A DNA stretch of 64,000 nucleotides, taken from assembly GCA_006503535.1 (NCBI GenBank), contig QYRS01000001.1:3038001-3102000 (forward strand). The letters run 5' to 3'. Positions within the stretch are counted from its first letter, which is position 1, and each line of letters starts with the position of its first letter. The notes under the pieces were generated by a model. That model was not told the origin of the DNA and searched no databases. It was given only the letters and a program-made list of their open reading frames with translations. Origin of the DNA: Arthrinium phaeospermum (Eukaryota > Ascomycota > Sordariomycetes > Amphisphaeriales > Apiosporaceae). Below are positions 53,655-64,000 of the stretch, in pieces. A program made the position numbers and the translations under genes.

Positions 53655-56027
53655 ATGCACACACCCATGTTAGTGTTTGCGCGCGCGATGCATGTTACAC
53701 GAGTGCCTTCTTTGACCCGTCGACCTCCAATATCAATCGGTGTTAATCATAGTGCATCGTATATTGACAGGTCGGCTCTCGCAAAGCAGGTAGGTGGCAG
53801 GGACATACATATTTGCTTCTTTGTTTGCCGACTTGGTAGTCTCGTCCCGCTCCGCAAAGGTGGGGGTGGGCTGACATACTCCGCAATAGCGTGTGGTAAG
53901 GAAGGTTAAGAAGGCTCATGGTGCAGGTTGTCAGTCACCGTGCTTGATGACTCGCAATATCTACGCACATAGCTGACCTAGCCGATGACGACAAGGTACC
54001 GCAGATAAACCGCTGCACCTGTAACAAACAGCACCTGAGAACGGGTGGCCTGAGAGGTGAAATGTAGACCAATAGACCCCTCCCAGCCACAGACAGGATT
54101 GATGCGGGGAGATGAGACCCGCACCCGATAGATTGTTGCGCTCTATCCTCTGGACGATGGTAGTGATAGAAAATGGACTCCACGAGGGGTTGTATGTTGT
54201 ATGAGCGCAATGCAATACCATCATGTTGATAGGAAGTATGAAGTACATATTCAAAACACGCCGCGAACGTTGCACTGCGGCAGCCCCGTTTGCACCTGCC
54301 GTTCTTATAATCAGGTGTTAGTGAATAAAACAATTCATCTACATGACCTAATGTAAGTGATCATACAGGCAGGCACCTCCCCATAAACACCTGGGGCATT
54401 GAGCAATACGAGGAAAAGCACGACTCGAACAGCGTTGAAGACAGTGATTGTATTCCATGATAGCTACAACCCTCCTGGGACAGAGTTAGGTACGTCGCCG
54501 GAAGCCTCCAGCGTAAGCGATTATGCAGCCTACCGCGCATTTACAGGACGAGATTACAGCTGAGTCGCCCGCCAGGGAACCCCAAACGACTTCTGTTTCT
54601 TTTGACCAGCTTAGATACGGATAATTGCAAGCAGCGGCTCAACTAAACTCAAGTACGGAGTACAGTACCATGGCAAGAACGAACAACAAACAGCTGAATA
54701 CTTCTGCTTCAGGGGTCACATATTCCCAATACGCACAGCTCCATCTGTAGCCAGCAAGTGGGTGCAACATACGGGTTTGCCCCAGGAGCCCAGCCTACGA
54801 AGATGTTACGTACATACTTCCACGTTTGTCCATATCCCTATCCAGGAAACAATATAATGGCCTCAGAAGTTCGGTGCATATAGGTAGTGCATAAACCTCA
54901 CTTGACCCATTCTGCTATGGTGGCGGTTATGTAACCCCGCCCAAAGAGCTGGAGGGTTTCTGTCGACGCCACGTGCGACCTGTCAGTGAGAGTGCTAAGA
55001 ATGGATACGTATCTACACACATTAGGTGCATATAGAGCCATCGACGTCGAATGACTGTGCCCGTCGTTGGCCTTGGTCCTACTTCTTCTAGAGCAGGTAT
55101 ATAGGTATACAGAAGGCGATTTCCACCTTATCTTCATGTAGCAATGCTGCTGGCGTACAACACATAATCTATCATCAACCGATGCTTCTTTTATTAACAC
55201 AAGTACACTCCAGTCTGTGCTTCGTAGTGGCGTCGGGTTTGCGCTCGGAGCCCTTGCGCTAAGGTCTCTCTCTCTCTCTCATCCTTTCTATTTTGCAACT
55301 AACATGTGTTAGCCCAGCCCTCGGCCGATCCCTTAGATACAGTCTGTGGACTTTCGCGAATCATGTAGACACATCAAACCCCTTTCTTTTCTTAGATGCG
55401 CTCCTTGCCGGAAGAGGCGTGTCGATGAACTCAATCCCACAAACCTCCGCGATAGCGCACACGTCAAAAATAACATTTGCGTTACTTCACCTGCCATGCC
55501 AGGTACATCTATACGACAAGTTGGCCGGCGCACATGACAAAATTCCACTTCTGTCGTCAAGAAAGCCGGGGCACATCACTACTTATGCTCTTGAGCTGGG
55601 ATGAAGTCGGAAGTACTCCGTAGGTGAAAGGGGTTTCTATCAAAAATCAATATGTGGGCGTGGCCCGATTGGGGGTTACAGTAGCGGGCGCGAGCATGTA
55701 CAGTGGTACTTGGATGTATGGGCTTGTTTCCGTGTAGCCTTCTTCTTTTGCCAGCATGGCATGGCCGCCCGGACAGTTCCAAGTGTCCACCCGTCCGGAC
55801 AGCGACCCTCAAAGGAGTCAGGGCTGATCGCCCGGCTCTCTGTGGCCAGACTGCCGTTCAGCCCAGCTTGCTTGCTGACTGGATTGACGCAATACGTATA
55901 CATAATTAGCTGCCTACCTACACATCACGAGATCCTTCTGGTTTGCTGACCTAATGTTTGCTTTTCCCTGGCCCGGAGTTTACGAGCTCCAACCAACTGG
56001 TTCTGCGTATGCTTTCTATAGCAGATA

Positions 56028-56040
56028 CCCCCCCCCCCCC
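56028..56040. repeat. poly-C run (C13)
   Basis: Thirteen consecutive cytosines, about 1.9 kb upstream of the Far1-like start codon. The length may be inaccurate because homopolymers are error-prone in sequencing. Confidence 0.8.
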
Positions 56041-57919
56041 TTATCTTGCGCCGCCGAGAGTTCCAACAAGTACGGATAGGTAGGGTACGTACGTATTCGC
56101 TGGAGGAGAATCCAACGAAGAAAAGGAAGCCCACAATTTTGATGGCTGGGGATGAGAGCCCTGGACATCGACACCCCGGCTTCTGCTAATCAAGTCGCCG
56201 GGAAGTACATGCCTGCCTTGGAGTATCTCCAAGTACACTTCGGAGGTACCTACTTTGCAGTGCTGGGGTGGGGTGTAATCAACAGGGGTCCCTGGCAAGC
56301 GCATGGCGACCATCTCTTTTCTCTTCTGCAAGCACTCCACCTTTTCACAGTAGCCCGCCTCCACCCTCACAAGCCGGCCTGCCTGCTGCTCGCTTTTGCA
56401 GGCCGTTGTAAGCGGTGCCCTCCCTACTAGGCACTTCATTACTGAGACTGGACAAACTGGCCGCGGGCTAGCGACTGGGGGGACCACGGCAACAGGGCCA
56501 TGCGCGCAGCGAGGGTCGAGATGCACGATTGTATGCGGTAGTGTAGTAGTCTGGGGGGAGAAGAGCAAAGGCGTCGAAATGAAATAATATCCCATTGGAG
56601 TCCCAAATTTTCCCTTTCCCAGATCGTCTGGAAGGAATCCTGATACCGGACTGCCTCTCCCTTTCCAACCCCCATCCATCACCTGCCCGGCTCGCTCATC
56701 TTGCAGGTGGCTTTCCTATAATAAAGTACATTCACCTACCTCATATAGGAGCACCCCCTTGGGATTCTCTTTAATCTCTGCGACGCCGTTCCTCCGGCCG
56801 AACCTATTCGCCTACTTACTTTACGCCTCTTTATCATTTTCACGACTCGGACGGCTCTGGTGGTTTTTCTTCTCTCCCCTTCCCTCTGCCCTCGCTCGCC
56901 AACCCAAGCTAGGAAGGAAAGTGGCGCAGTACCACCAATCATCTGGAAAGGAAGGACCGGATTCGCAGGTCATTTTGTAACCTATCAACTTGTAACGGGC
57001 TTCGACGCAACTAGTCACGCACTCGCACGACCGAGCAAAGAAGGCGAACGCCGATTTTAGTAATACCCAACGACCTCGAAGGAAAGTCGACGCCTGGTTC
57101 TGCTCTGATTGGTTTTGCTTGGCCCAGCAGCCCAGCAGCCCAGCATCGCATCGCAGCACATCCCTACATTGAACCACTCCAAACCTTGGGACGCCTATTT
57201 TCCTCGAACCGACCCAAAACTGGGACTGGGACCTGGACCTGCGCTAGATCCTGCTTTTCGCCAATTCCAGCAGACCCTTTTTTTAATTTGTTCTACCCAT
57301 TGGGCAACAGAAGGAAACGGGCAATTAGCCAGGCACACACGCCCCATCAGCCCACGCAGCGCAGACGCAACTGGATCTCACCTCAAGTACCTTCCCTGCC
57401 GGCCAACACACCCCCAAGCTGCAGGAGGCATCAGCAGCAAAAAGCGTCGGGCATTTCCTCTCTTGACTGAATTGACGAATAAGCTCAAGCTTCTCTCCGA
57501 CGACAGCAAGCCGACAAGGCGACAAGCTTCAATCATCCCGTCAGCCTGTCTCACTCCACGTCCTTGACCGGGTCGCCAGGAAAAAGCAACTTAAGCAAAC
57601 CGTTCCGCGAATCGAAGCTTATAAACGCGATGCGCCACCTTTTCGAGACTTTCTACCACCAGCATTAAGGATACCACCTTTTGAAACAGACCCCGGGGTA
57701 CGCAAACCATCTGCGACACAACTCTCCCAAGAAGCCACCACCAACAACCCTGGAAACATCCAAGTTCCTTGACGGGTCTGGACTACCCAGCCGGAGACTC
57801 TACAATACTTACTACTTTACTGTACCTGCTGTACCGTTGCGTACCAGCATACTCTATTCTTTTATCTTTTAAAACTCAATCCTTGCGCCATCCACCTAAA
57901 TCTTTAGGTACCTGGCCAC

Positions 57920-60900
57920 ATGTTTAGTCGATCGTCCTCGAAAGCCCACGGCCTTGCAAAAGAGCAGAGGGCCCGGGACGCACAGGTTTCCAACCTGCTT
58001 GAGCACGGATTGGCGAACAACAAGTCTTCTGATTCCCGTTCCTTCCGCTCTTTAAGTTCCTTCAAGAAGAGACAACCGAAACAACCGCAACAACCGGTCC
58101 CTGCACGGGACGATTGGGATACTTATTCATCAACTTCCTTCCCCGAAAAGAGTGAGTCACTGGAGGCGCACATTGGATTTTATGCCACCGAAGCGTTGAG
58201 AGAGCTGGCGCAAAGCACGAAATCGCTAGACTGAGCCACCACGTTCCTCGTGTAGCCACTAGATATCGGCAAAGGCGCCCAGCCTCTGCTCAACGCTCGA
58301 TCAGCAGTGCGATCAGACATTGATAGCTAACTTGGCAACCTTTGCTAGATCATTCCATCGCCGCCGGTAACATCCACGGCTCCACGCGCCGAACGCCGTC
58401 GCTTCGATCATCAGCAGCCTCCGTGTCCTCGCGCGACACCGTTCGTGCGGGCAACAATATGTCCGGCATGATGGGTGACCGGAGTCGCACTCGCAGGGAG
58501 CGGACCTTTGTCGGCAGCGAATGTTCCGTCTGTGAGGAGCCTCTTGAGCACACCCTCCGCGGCGAGCGGATATTGCAGTTTCAATGCTCGCATGTTTCCC
58601 ATGAGGCTTGCTTCTACGAATTCATTCGCGAGTTCGAATCACAGTACTGCCCCTCGTGCAATGCGCCGCTGCACCTCGACACCAGTCGTGGGGGCAATGT
58701 GTTGGATATCGGTAAGGTCCAATCTGCTGCTTACAATGCGAGCCAAGTTTCTGATGGGCCTGCCCATTCTGCAGAGAAAATCACCAACATGGTACGATCC
58801 GTCTCTACCAGCGACTCCCGTTCGCAGCATACACCTACACCAACAGCTGGGCCTTCTTGGGATGACCCAGTACCGTCCAGTCGAGGCCCGCAGTCGAGTG
58901 GGGGGCAGAGTGTGACCAGGGGTAGTCACCGAGAAGCCCGCGATCGAGATAGCCGTGAGGCTCCACCTTCGGAGCGATATACGACAAACTCGCGCCATGC
59001 CCGTAGCGACAGTGAAGCAACAGGCGCTGCTTCCTCTACTGGCTATGCCGAAACTGCCCAGAGCGGCCCCTCGCGCCGTCATGACTACGACCTGCAGGCA
59101 ATGGAGACGACACCAGGAAGCCCGCGTACAATGACCAGAAACCCTATTCCACCACCGACTGTGACGGTGCGATCTGAGTTCCCCACCATCAACAAGTCCC
59201 GGCAACAACAGACCCTTACCTGCTTGGTGACGGTAGAAGTTCCGGACAACAAATGGAGGCCCGATCCGGAAGACCTTGGCTCTGTGGCCCCGATGCCCCA
59301 ACCGCGGATTGACGAGGCCTTCGCGCAGAGGCCACCTTCTCCCGCACGGAGCAACAAGCCCCGATTCTATCCCTACGAGCCGCCAGAGGTGCTTGAGGAA
59401 ATGACCGAGAACCTACGAAACCGTGTCGACAACTGGCATGGCCTGGATTTCAACAGGTAAGAATACGATGGAACATGAAGCAAATGGTTCATTGTGCTAA
59501 TACGATTCCAGATTCGGCAAGCTTCGTCTATACGGCACATTGCGTGTCGGCAAGGATAAGGTCTCATGGCAGGAACTCGAGTGTTTCTTATTCGCCGAAA
59601 TGCTTATCTGTGTAAAAGAGAAGAAGAACCTGGCGGCGGCGCACCAGTGGGATGAGAACGGCAATCCCAGGAAGGCGACCAGGTGCACCTTGAAAGGCTC
59701 TATTCTGATCAAGAAGCACCTCAATGAAGTCACCGAGACTGGAAATGGTAAGTTTGGCCTGTCGGACAATCCAGCGTGGTACACGAAACTGACACAGCCC
59801 CCAGTAGACGAGAACGTCCTCACATTGAGCCTTTCCGTGTCTGAGCTGCCCTCTTTCCATCTCAGGTTTGAGAACCGAAATCAGCTCAAGCTTTGGCAGC
59901 AGGCACTACTTGATCTGAACGCCACAGAGGTCTCGCCAGTTAGAAGTCCCGACTTCGACCGAACCGACAATTCCGAGACCGACGAAGACGACTGGGGTCG
60001 TTCTCAACGCCCGCAGCGTGTCTCATCCCAGGCATCTTCTTGGGGTGGTCCCAAATCGAGCACCACTGCTCCAACCGAATACACCAACTTTGCGAAGAGC
60101 CCATTGTTCTCCACTGTCCACGTACCTATCGACGTTGTGGTGGTTGTGCCTATCTCGTCATCGATGCAAGGTGTCAAGATCAACTTGGTTCGAGATGCCC
60201 TCAAATTCATGGTGGGCAACCTTGGAGAGCGGGATCGCATGGGCCTGGTTACTTTCGGATCAGGAGGCGGTGGTGTACCAATCGTTGGTATGACGACCAA
60301 AGCTTGGCATGGATGGAATAACGTACTTGCATCCATCCGCCCTGTTGGGCAGAAGAGCCACCGTGCGGATGTTGTCGAGGGCGCCAACGTTGCCATGGAT
60401 CTGTTGATGCAGCGCAAATACAACAACCCAATCGCATCCATCATGCTTATTAGCGATGCCTCAACATCGGACGCCGACAGCGTCGACTTTGTGGTGTCTC
60501 GAGCTGAAGCCGCAAAGATTAGCATCCACTCGTTTGGCCTCGGCATGACGCATAAGCCTGATACCATGATTGAGTTGTCTACGAGGACAAAGGCATCATA
60601 CACCTACGTTAAGGACTGGATGATGCTTCGCGAGTGCTTGGCTGGCTGCTTGGGTTCAATGCAAACATTGTCGCATCAGAACGTGAAGCTCAGACTCAAG
60701 CTTCCCGAGGGCTCTCCAGCCAAGTTCCATAAGATCAGCGGTGCGCTCCAAATCACCAAGAGGGCCACTGGGCGTGATGCTGAAGCGTCTCTGGGCGACC
60801 TTCGGTTTGGCGACAAGAGAGACATCCTGGTGCAACTAGTCATCCTTCCCGACACTGCTTCTCAGGACCAGCTGCCGCAGGATCCGTGGGAGACGATTGT

Positions 60901-61753
60901 ATCCGGGCTGGAAGCCCTGGGCGGTCCAATGGACCAGGAAGACCAACGAACGCAGTCGGTCGAGGAGTTGCCTCTGCTGCAAGCAGACTTGGTATGGGGG
61001 GATATTCTCCGAGAAGGCAGCATCATCCACCTGCCCCGGCCCTCGCTTTTGGCCATCACGATGCTGCCTCCCACCGCCGACTCGAAGAAGTCGTCATGGC
61101 AGAACGCCCCTCCGATTCCTCCTCACCCGAACATCGTCCAACGCCGTATGGAACTCCTTACTTCGGACATGCTTACCAGAGCCTTGACTCTGGTATCTCG
61201 AGGCCAACATGATCGAGCCCACACCCTCCTGAATGAGACGAGAACCATTCTCCGCGGTCTTGGCAAGGGTGGGTTGCCACCAGTGCCCCCGCCACCTTTG
61301 CCTGGTCAAAAGTCCGCCTCGTCCACCCCACACACTGGCGCGGACGGCTCTCCCACGTCGGCGACCCCTGATCGAAAGCACAGCCCTTCGCCGACGGCTT
61401 CGGCGGCCTCCTCTGCAGTTAACGGCTATCCGCCTCAGCTGTCTCGATCCCGGTCCAACGATGCCTTGACGCTCCGCAACACGGTGGGCATCGATTCCAA
61501 CACGGTATCTTCGTTAGATGCCGAGCTCGAAGCCAGCTTGGAGTGGATCAACCACCCTGCTGTCTTCAGCCGCGACAGCCGCAAGGCCGTGCTTCAAGCC
61601 ATTGGCGTCATCAGCAGCCAACGCGCCTACACATTCCGCACACCCATCGAAAGCCTGTGGGCAGCTCGGATCGGAGGCGTCAAGAAGCTTACGGACAAGA
61701 GCCGCGAGTGGCGCGACGATGCCGGCGGAGAGGGCATTGTCGAAGAGCCTTGA
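57920..61753 (+). CDS. Far1/Ste5-like scaffold: RING, PH and VWA domains
   Basis: Exons 57920-58151, 58349-59456, 59512-59747, 59805-61753, giving 1174 aa. The third intron is 57 nt and in frame; removing it restores PH-domain continuity (NEVTETGN to VDENVLTLSLSVSELP). Domains: serine-rich basic N-terminus; RING at C136-C181 (ECSVCEEP, QCSHVSHEACF, YCPSCNAPL, spacing C-x2-C ... C-x-H-x2-H-x2-C ... C-x2-C); a low-complexity linker (~190-430); a PH domain ~447-570 (LYGTLRVGKDKVSWQELECF ... FHLRFENRNQLKLWQQALL); a VWA domain ~632-800 (PIDVVVVVPISSSMQGVKIN); and a C-terminal region with SLDAELEASLEWINHPAV. The MIDAS position has P instead of the metal-binding D (PISSS), so metal binding is unlikely. 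The set matches fungal Far1/Ste5 pheromone-MAPK scaffolds that bind G-beta and kinases at the membrane. Confidence 0.85.
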
Positions 61754-64000
61754 TCCCGTCGCCGTTTATTCCCATTTCCAATTCACTTTTTATTGTTGCC
61801 ATGGTTTATACATACAACGGCATTATAGACCTACGACCTTTACGGGAACACGTTATTACCCCTATATCCTTTTTATACCTCGTTTTGAGCATGCTGTTGA
61901 TCGGCACCTTTGTGGATTGCCTTTCATTTCTTGCACCATATTCCGTTTCTCATACTTGGGTTTTATGTTCTGGTTGCCTCTGCCAGCCGTCTGTATCTGG
62001 GAACTTCGTTGCTATTTCTGGTCAGATCATATGATACCACTTTACGACTTTTTCATACTTCTTGGGTTCACTCAAACTTGTTGGCTACAGCATAGCGCAG
62101 CATCTCTGCCTCCCATATCTTCAGCTTTTTTCTTTATCTTCAGCTTTTTTCTTTTCTTTTTTTTCTTTTTGATCTGGTGGAGAAAATCGGGGTATCTTGA
62201 GAGATTTGCAGCCAGCTCCGAGAGGAGCGTTTGGCTTGAAACTAGGGGAGAGGGAAGGGCATACCAGGCAGGAGGGAAACAAATTGGGTGTTTGCTGACA
62301 AGGTTTTGGAACCTGCCAAGGAGGAACGGCAGCCTACTGCGCGTACGGAGTTTGTTGCATCGAAAGATAGCGGGTTGCCTTGTCATTTGAAGATGTGTAC
62401 CCGATGTATAGTTTTACGACGATTCATGCCTTAGCCACACATTCTCCTGTTATAGAGAGTTGAAAGAACCTCCATTGTCCCACCACTTCTCGATTCGAGG
62501 TCATCTCACTTGTGACGGTAATGGAGGAGTGATTATACGACATACCAATGTGCAGGGCTGTGTGTTGGGGGTTCATGATGGTTCATCGTCTTTGGCCGCG
62601 TGGATGATTGAGCTTCATTCGGCTACTGGAGATGAGATGGACGCATCCTTGCTGACGAACTTGCAATACCATAGCATCGCATTCGCCATTGTCGATTCCT
62701 GACCCGGATCCCCTGACTGTAGCCGTTTTAGTAGTTTATTGTCTTATCAAGTGCGATGGGATTATCTAACTGGCTGGACCTGGGATGCGATAACTTCGGC
62801 GTTAACATGATGAGGTATGTATTTATATGTATTTACTTTACTTGGCCTGATAAGCATGGCTCAGTGCTCGTGTGGTCTTCGTGCCCCTTATTAGTCTCTC
62901 ACTATTGTCCTCCTCATGCTGACTCTCAGTGACTGGCCATCAGCTGAGAATACAGTCAGCTTACCTAGGGCAGGTTCCGGTTCTTACGCTCAAGCGCGGT
63001 GCGCCTGTCCCCTGTTGAAAAGGTTGCCAGACAGACCCTTAATAATATGATCAAGCTCCTGCTCCCATAAGTGGCAGATGACATACATGAATCCCATGGG
63101 CTTGGTCGCTCGACCACACGTCGGTTTCCGGTATGCGCAAGTGACTCGGGTCGCTCGTACTGCTTTCCAACCTGCGCCTGTGACTAAGTACTCTTGAGGT
63201 GAACACGGAGAGCGAAAAAAGTCTTTGTCACATATGGTAGGCGAGATGCATTCAAGAGTGACGAGAGCTGACTGCTGCTGAGGCGTATGATAGCAAATAC
63301 CGTCGTCACTTCATCCCATAGAACCCGAACCCGAACTCTCTTCACATGGATATGGGAGAGTCATTTACCCTTCCATTTGGAGCACTACATGCTTTCACAG
63401 CCCAATTGCTGTCTTGAAGTTGATTCCCTCGTGGGATCGCTCGTAGTCTTGACCACAAAATGTGAGCAGGCTTATTTTGTTTTTCTTAGAATTCGAATTT
63501 CACATCTTTCCCAACACGCTCCGGATATATACGGTTGGAATTCGAGCCCGCAGCCAACTTACCCCGACCCCTTTTCTTGGCACATTGACCATGACCCTTA
63601 TATCATCTCCATTCTACGTTACACAGGGAACGGGTTGCGAGTCTTCCGCTGTGATGGCACCCAGGCTTTCATCAGGATCCCGTCAACCCCAGGAGATGTA
63701 GACCGTATGCCGGCAAACGCCGGCAGCGAGGACAATGCAAGGATGCCATGCGAGAATGATGTGACCGTTCCAGCTCTAGCTCACGAGTATGTAGTCTTCT
63801 TCTTCTTCTTCTTCTAAAGCTTATTAATCAGGCCTGCTTACATATACGATTCGCTTCCTTGGACGGGGCTTTAAATCCGACGTAGCACAGCAGCGAAATC
63901 AACCAAACTGCAGCAACAGATTGATTGCGTGCCTCGGCATTTGCGCGGCACTTTCTATCTTCAGCAGGTGCTAGCAGGGGTTTTCAAAACGGGTCGGCCT
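61754..64000. other. 3' flank of the Far1-like gene and intergenic sequence to window edge
   Basis: Strongly pyrimidine-rich around 62110-62175 (TTTCTTT tracts). A 290-codon opening (61518-62390 plus) overlaps the end of the Far1-like gene in another frame and then runs through this tract, and a 176-codon opening (63287-63817) ends in a CTT repeat. Neither shows a domain, and I reject both. No further gene seen. Confidence 0.5.
63796..63815. repeat. (CTT)6 microsatellite
   Basis: Six CTT units plus CT in non-coding sequence near the right edge. Confidence 0.85.

Larger units (their letters stand above)
47313..57919. other. 10.6-kb stretch without recognisable genes upstream of the Far1-like gene
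   Basis: Base composition is not strikingly AT-rich, so this does not look like a RIP-degraded repeat block. All openings are short or compositionally implausible (longest 56682-56041 minus, 213 codons, no domain). I see no transposase or reverse-transcriptase motif, no tRNA B-box with a matching acceptor stem, and no rRNA. The last ~1.2 kb (56700-57919) is pyrimidine-rich with many short upstream ATG openings, fitting a promoter and long 5' leader. Unannotated long non-coding transcripts are possible, but nothing in the sequence shows them. Confidence 0.5.

Noticed and set aside
56041..56682. 213-codon minus-strand opening in the gene-free interval
   Set aside because: No recognisable domain, unlikely residue composition, and no supporting splice or promoter context.
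47313..57919. Transposon or RIP-mutated repeat as explanation for the gene-free interval
   Set aside because: No terminal repeats, reverse transcriptase or transposase motifs seen, and composition is not strongly AT-biased; cannot be excluded without a repeat search.
61518..62390. 290-codon plus-strand opening overlapping the end of the Far1-like gene
   Set aside because: First part is an alternative frame of a well-supported CDS; the rest is translated pyrimidine tract (phenylalanine-rich).
63287..63817. 176-codon plus-strand opening near the right edge
   Set aside because: No domain recognised and it terminates in a CTT microsatellite giving poly-F.

Overview
This is a 64-kb piece of a filamentous ascomycete nuclear chromosome (Pezizomycotina, most likely Sordariomycetes). 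The evidence is short 50-90-nt introns with GTAAGT-type donors, a HET-domain gene, a Ste5/Far1-like RING-PH-VWA scaffold, a ZIP9-type transporter, a huge intronless midasin gene and a fungal GH78-type glycosidase. I see no transposase, CRISPR array, tRNA or rRNA gene. Species cannot be named from the sequence alone.

Layout. 0-12.2 kb is accessory in character: the 3' end of an alpha-L-rhamnosidase-like gene (+), a fungal multipass membrane protein of unknown function (+), an MFS drug/polyamine-type transporter (-), a HET-domain protein (-), a secreted or membrane-anchored SRPBCC-like protein (-) and a ZIP9-like zinc transporter (-). 13-36 kb is a conserved housekeeping block: HAT1 histone acetyltransferase (+), pyrroline-5-carboxylate reductase (-), CTD-kinase subunit CTK3 (+), mitochondrial ribosomal protein L7/L12 (-) and the 15-kb midasin gene MDN1 (+). 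Several pairs are divergent and share short promoters. The mitoribosomal L7/L12 gene and the ribosome-assembly ATPase midasin start only 482 bp apart around a perfect dyad, GGTACCTG-4-CAGGTACC.

36.3-41.3 kb is the most unusual part: a head-to-tail array on the minus strand of an unrecognised, lineage-specific-looking gene family. I reconstruct five copies of one ~150-residue module in four genes: a single-module gene, an in-frame two-module fusion, a gene with an internal 153-bp tandem duplication, and a copy broken by an apparent one-base deletion. All copies keep the same phase-1 intron in the middle of the module. Two of the genes end in a KKRK basic motif. The array is divergent from a gene for a 2-oxoglutarate/Fe(II) dioxygenase-like protein with an H-x-D...H...R signature (41.8-43.9 kb).

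45.7-47.3 kb is a nitronate monooxygenase gene whose fourth intron holds a (CCCCTTT)3CCCC tract. 47.3-57.9 kb is a 10.6-kb stretch with no gene I can support, but with several simple repeats, including a (TGAGGGG)4 G-quadruplex-type tract. It ends at the Far1/Ste5-like scaffold gene (57.9-61.8 kb). The last 2.2 kb shows no gene.

Exon coordinates are my own splice-site reading from consensus sites, frame continuity and protein-family continuity. They are not supported by transcripts.
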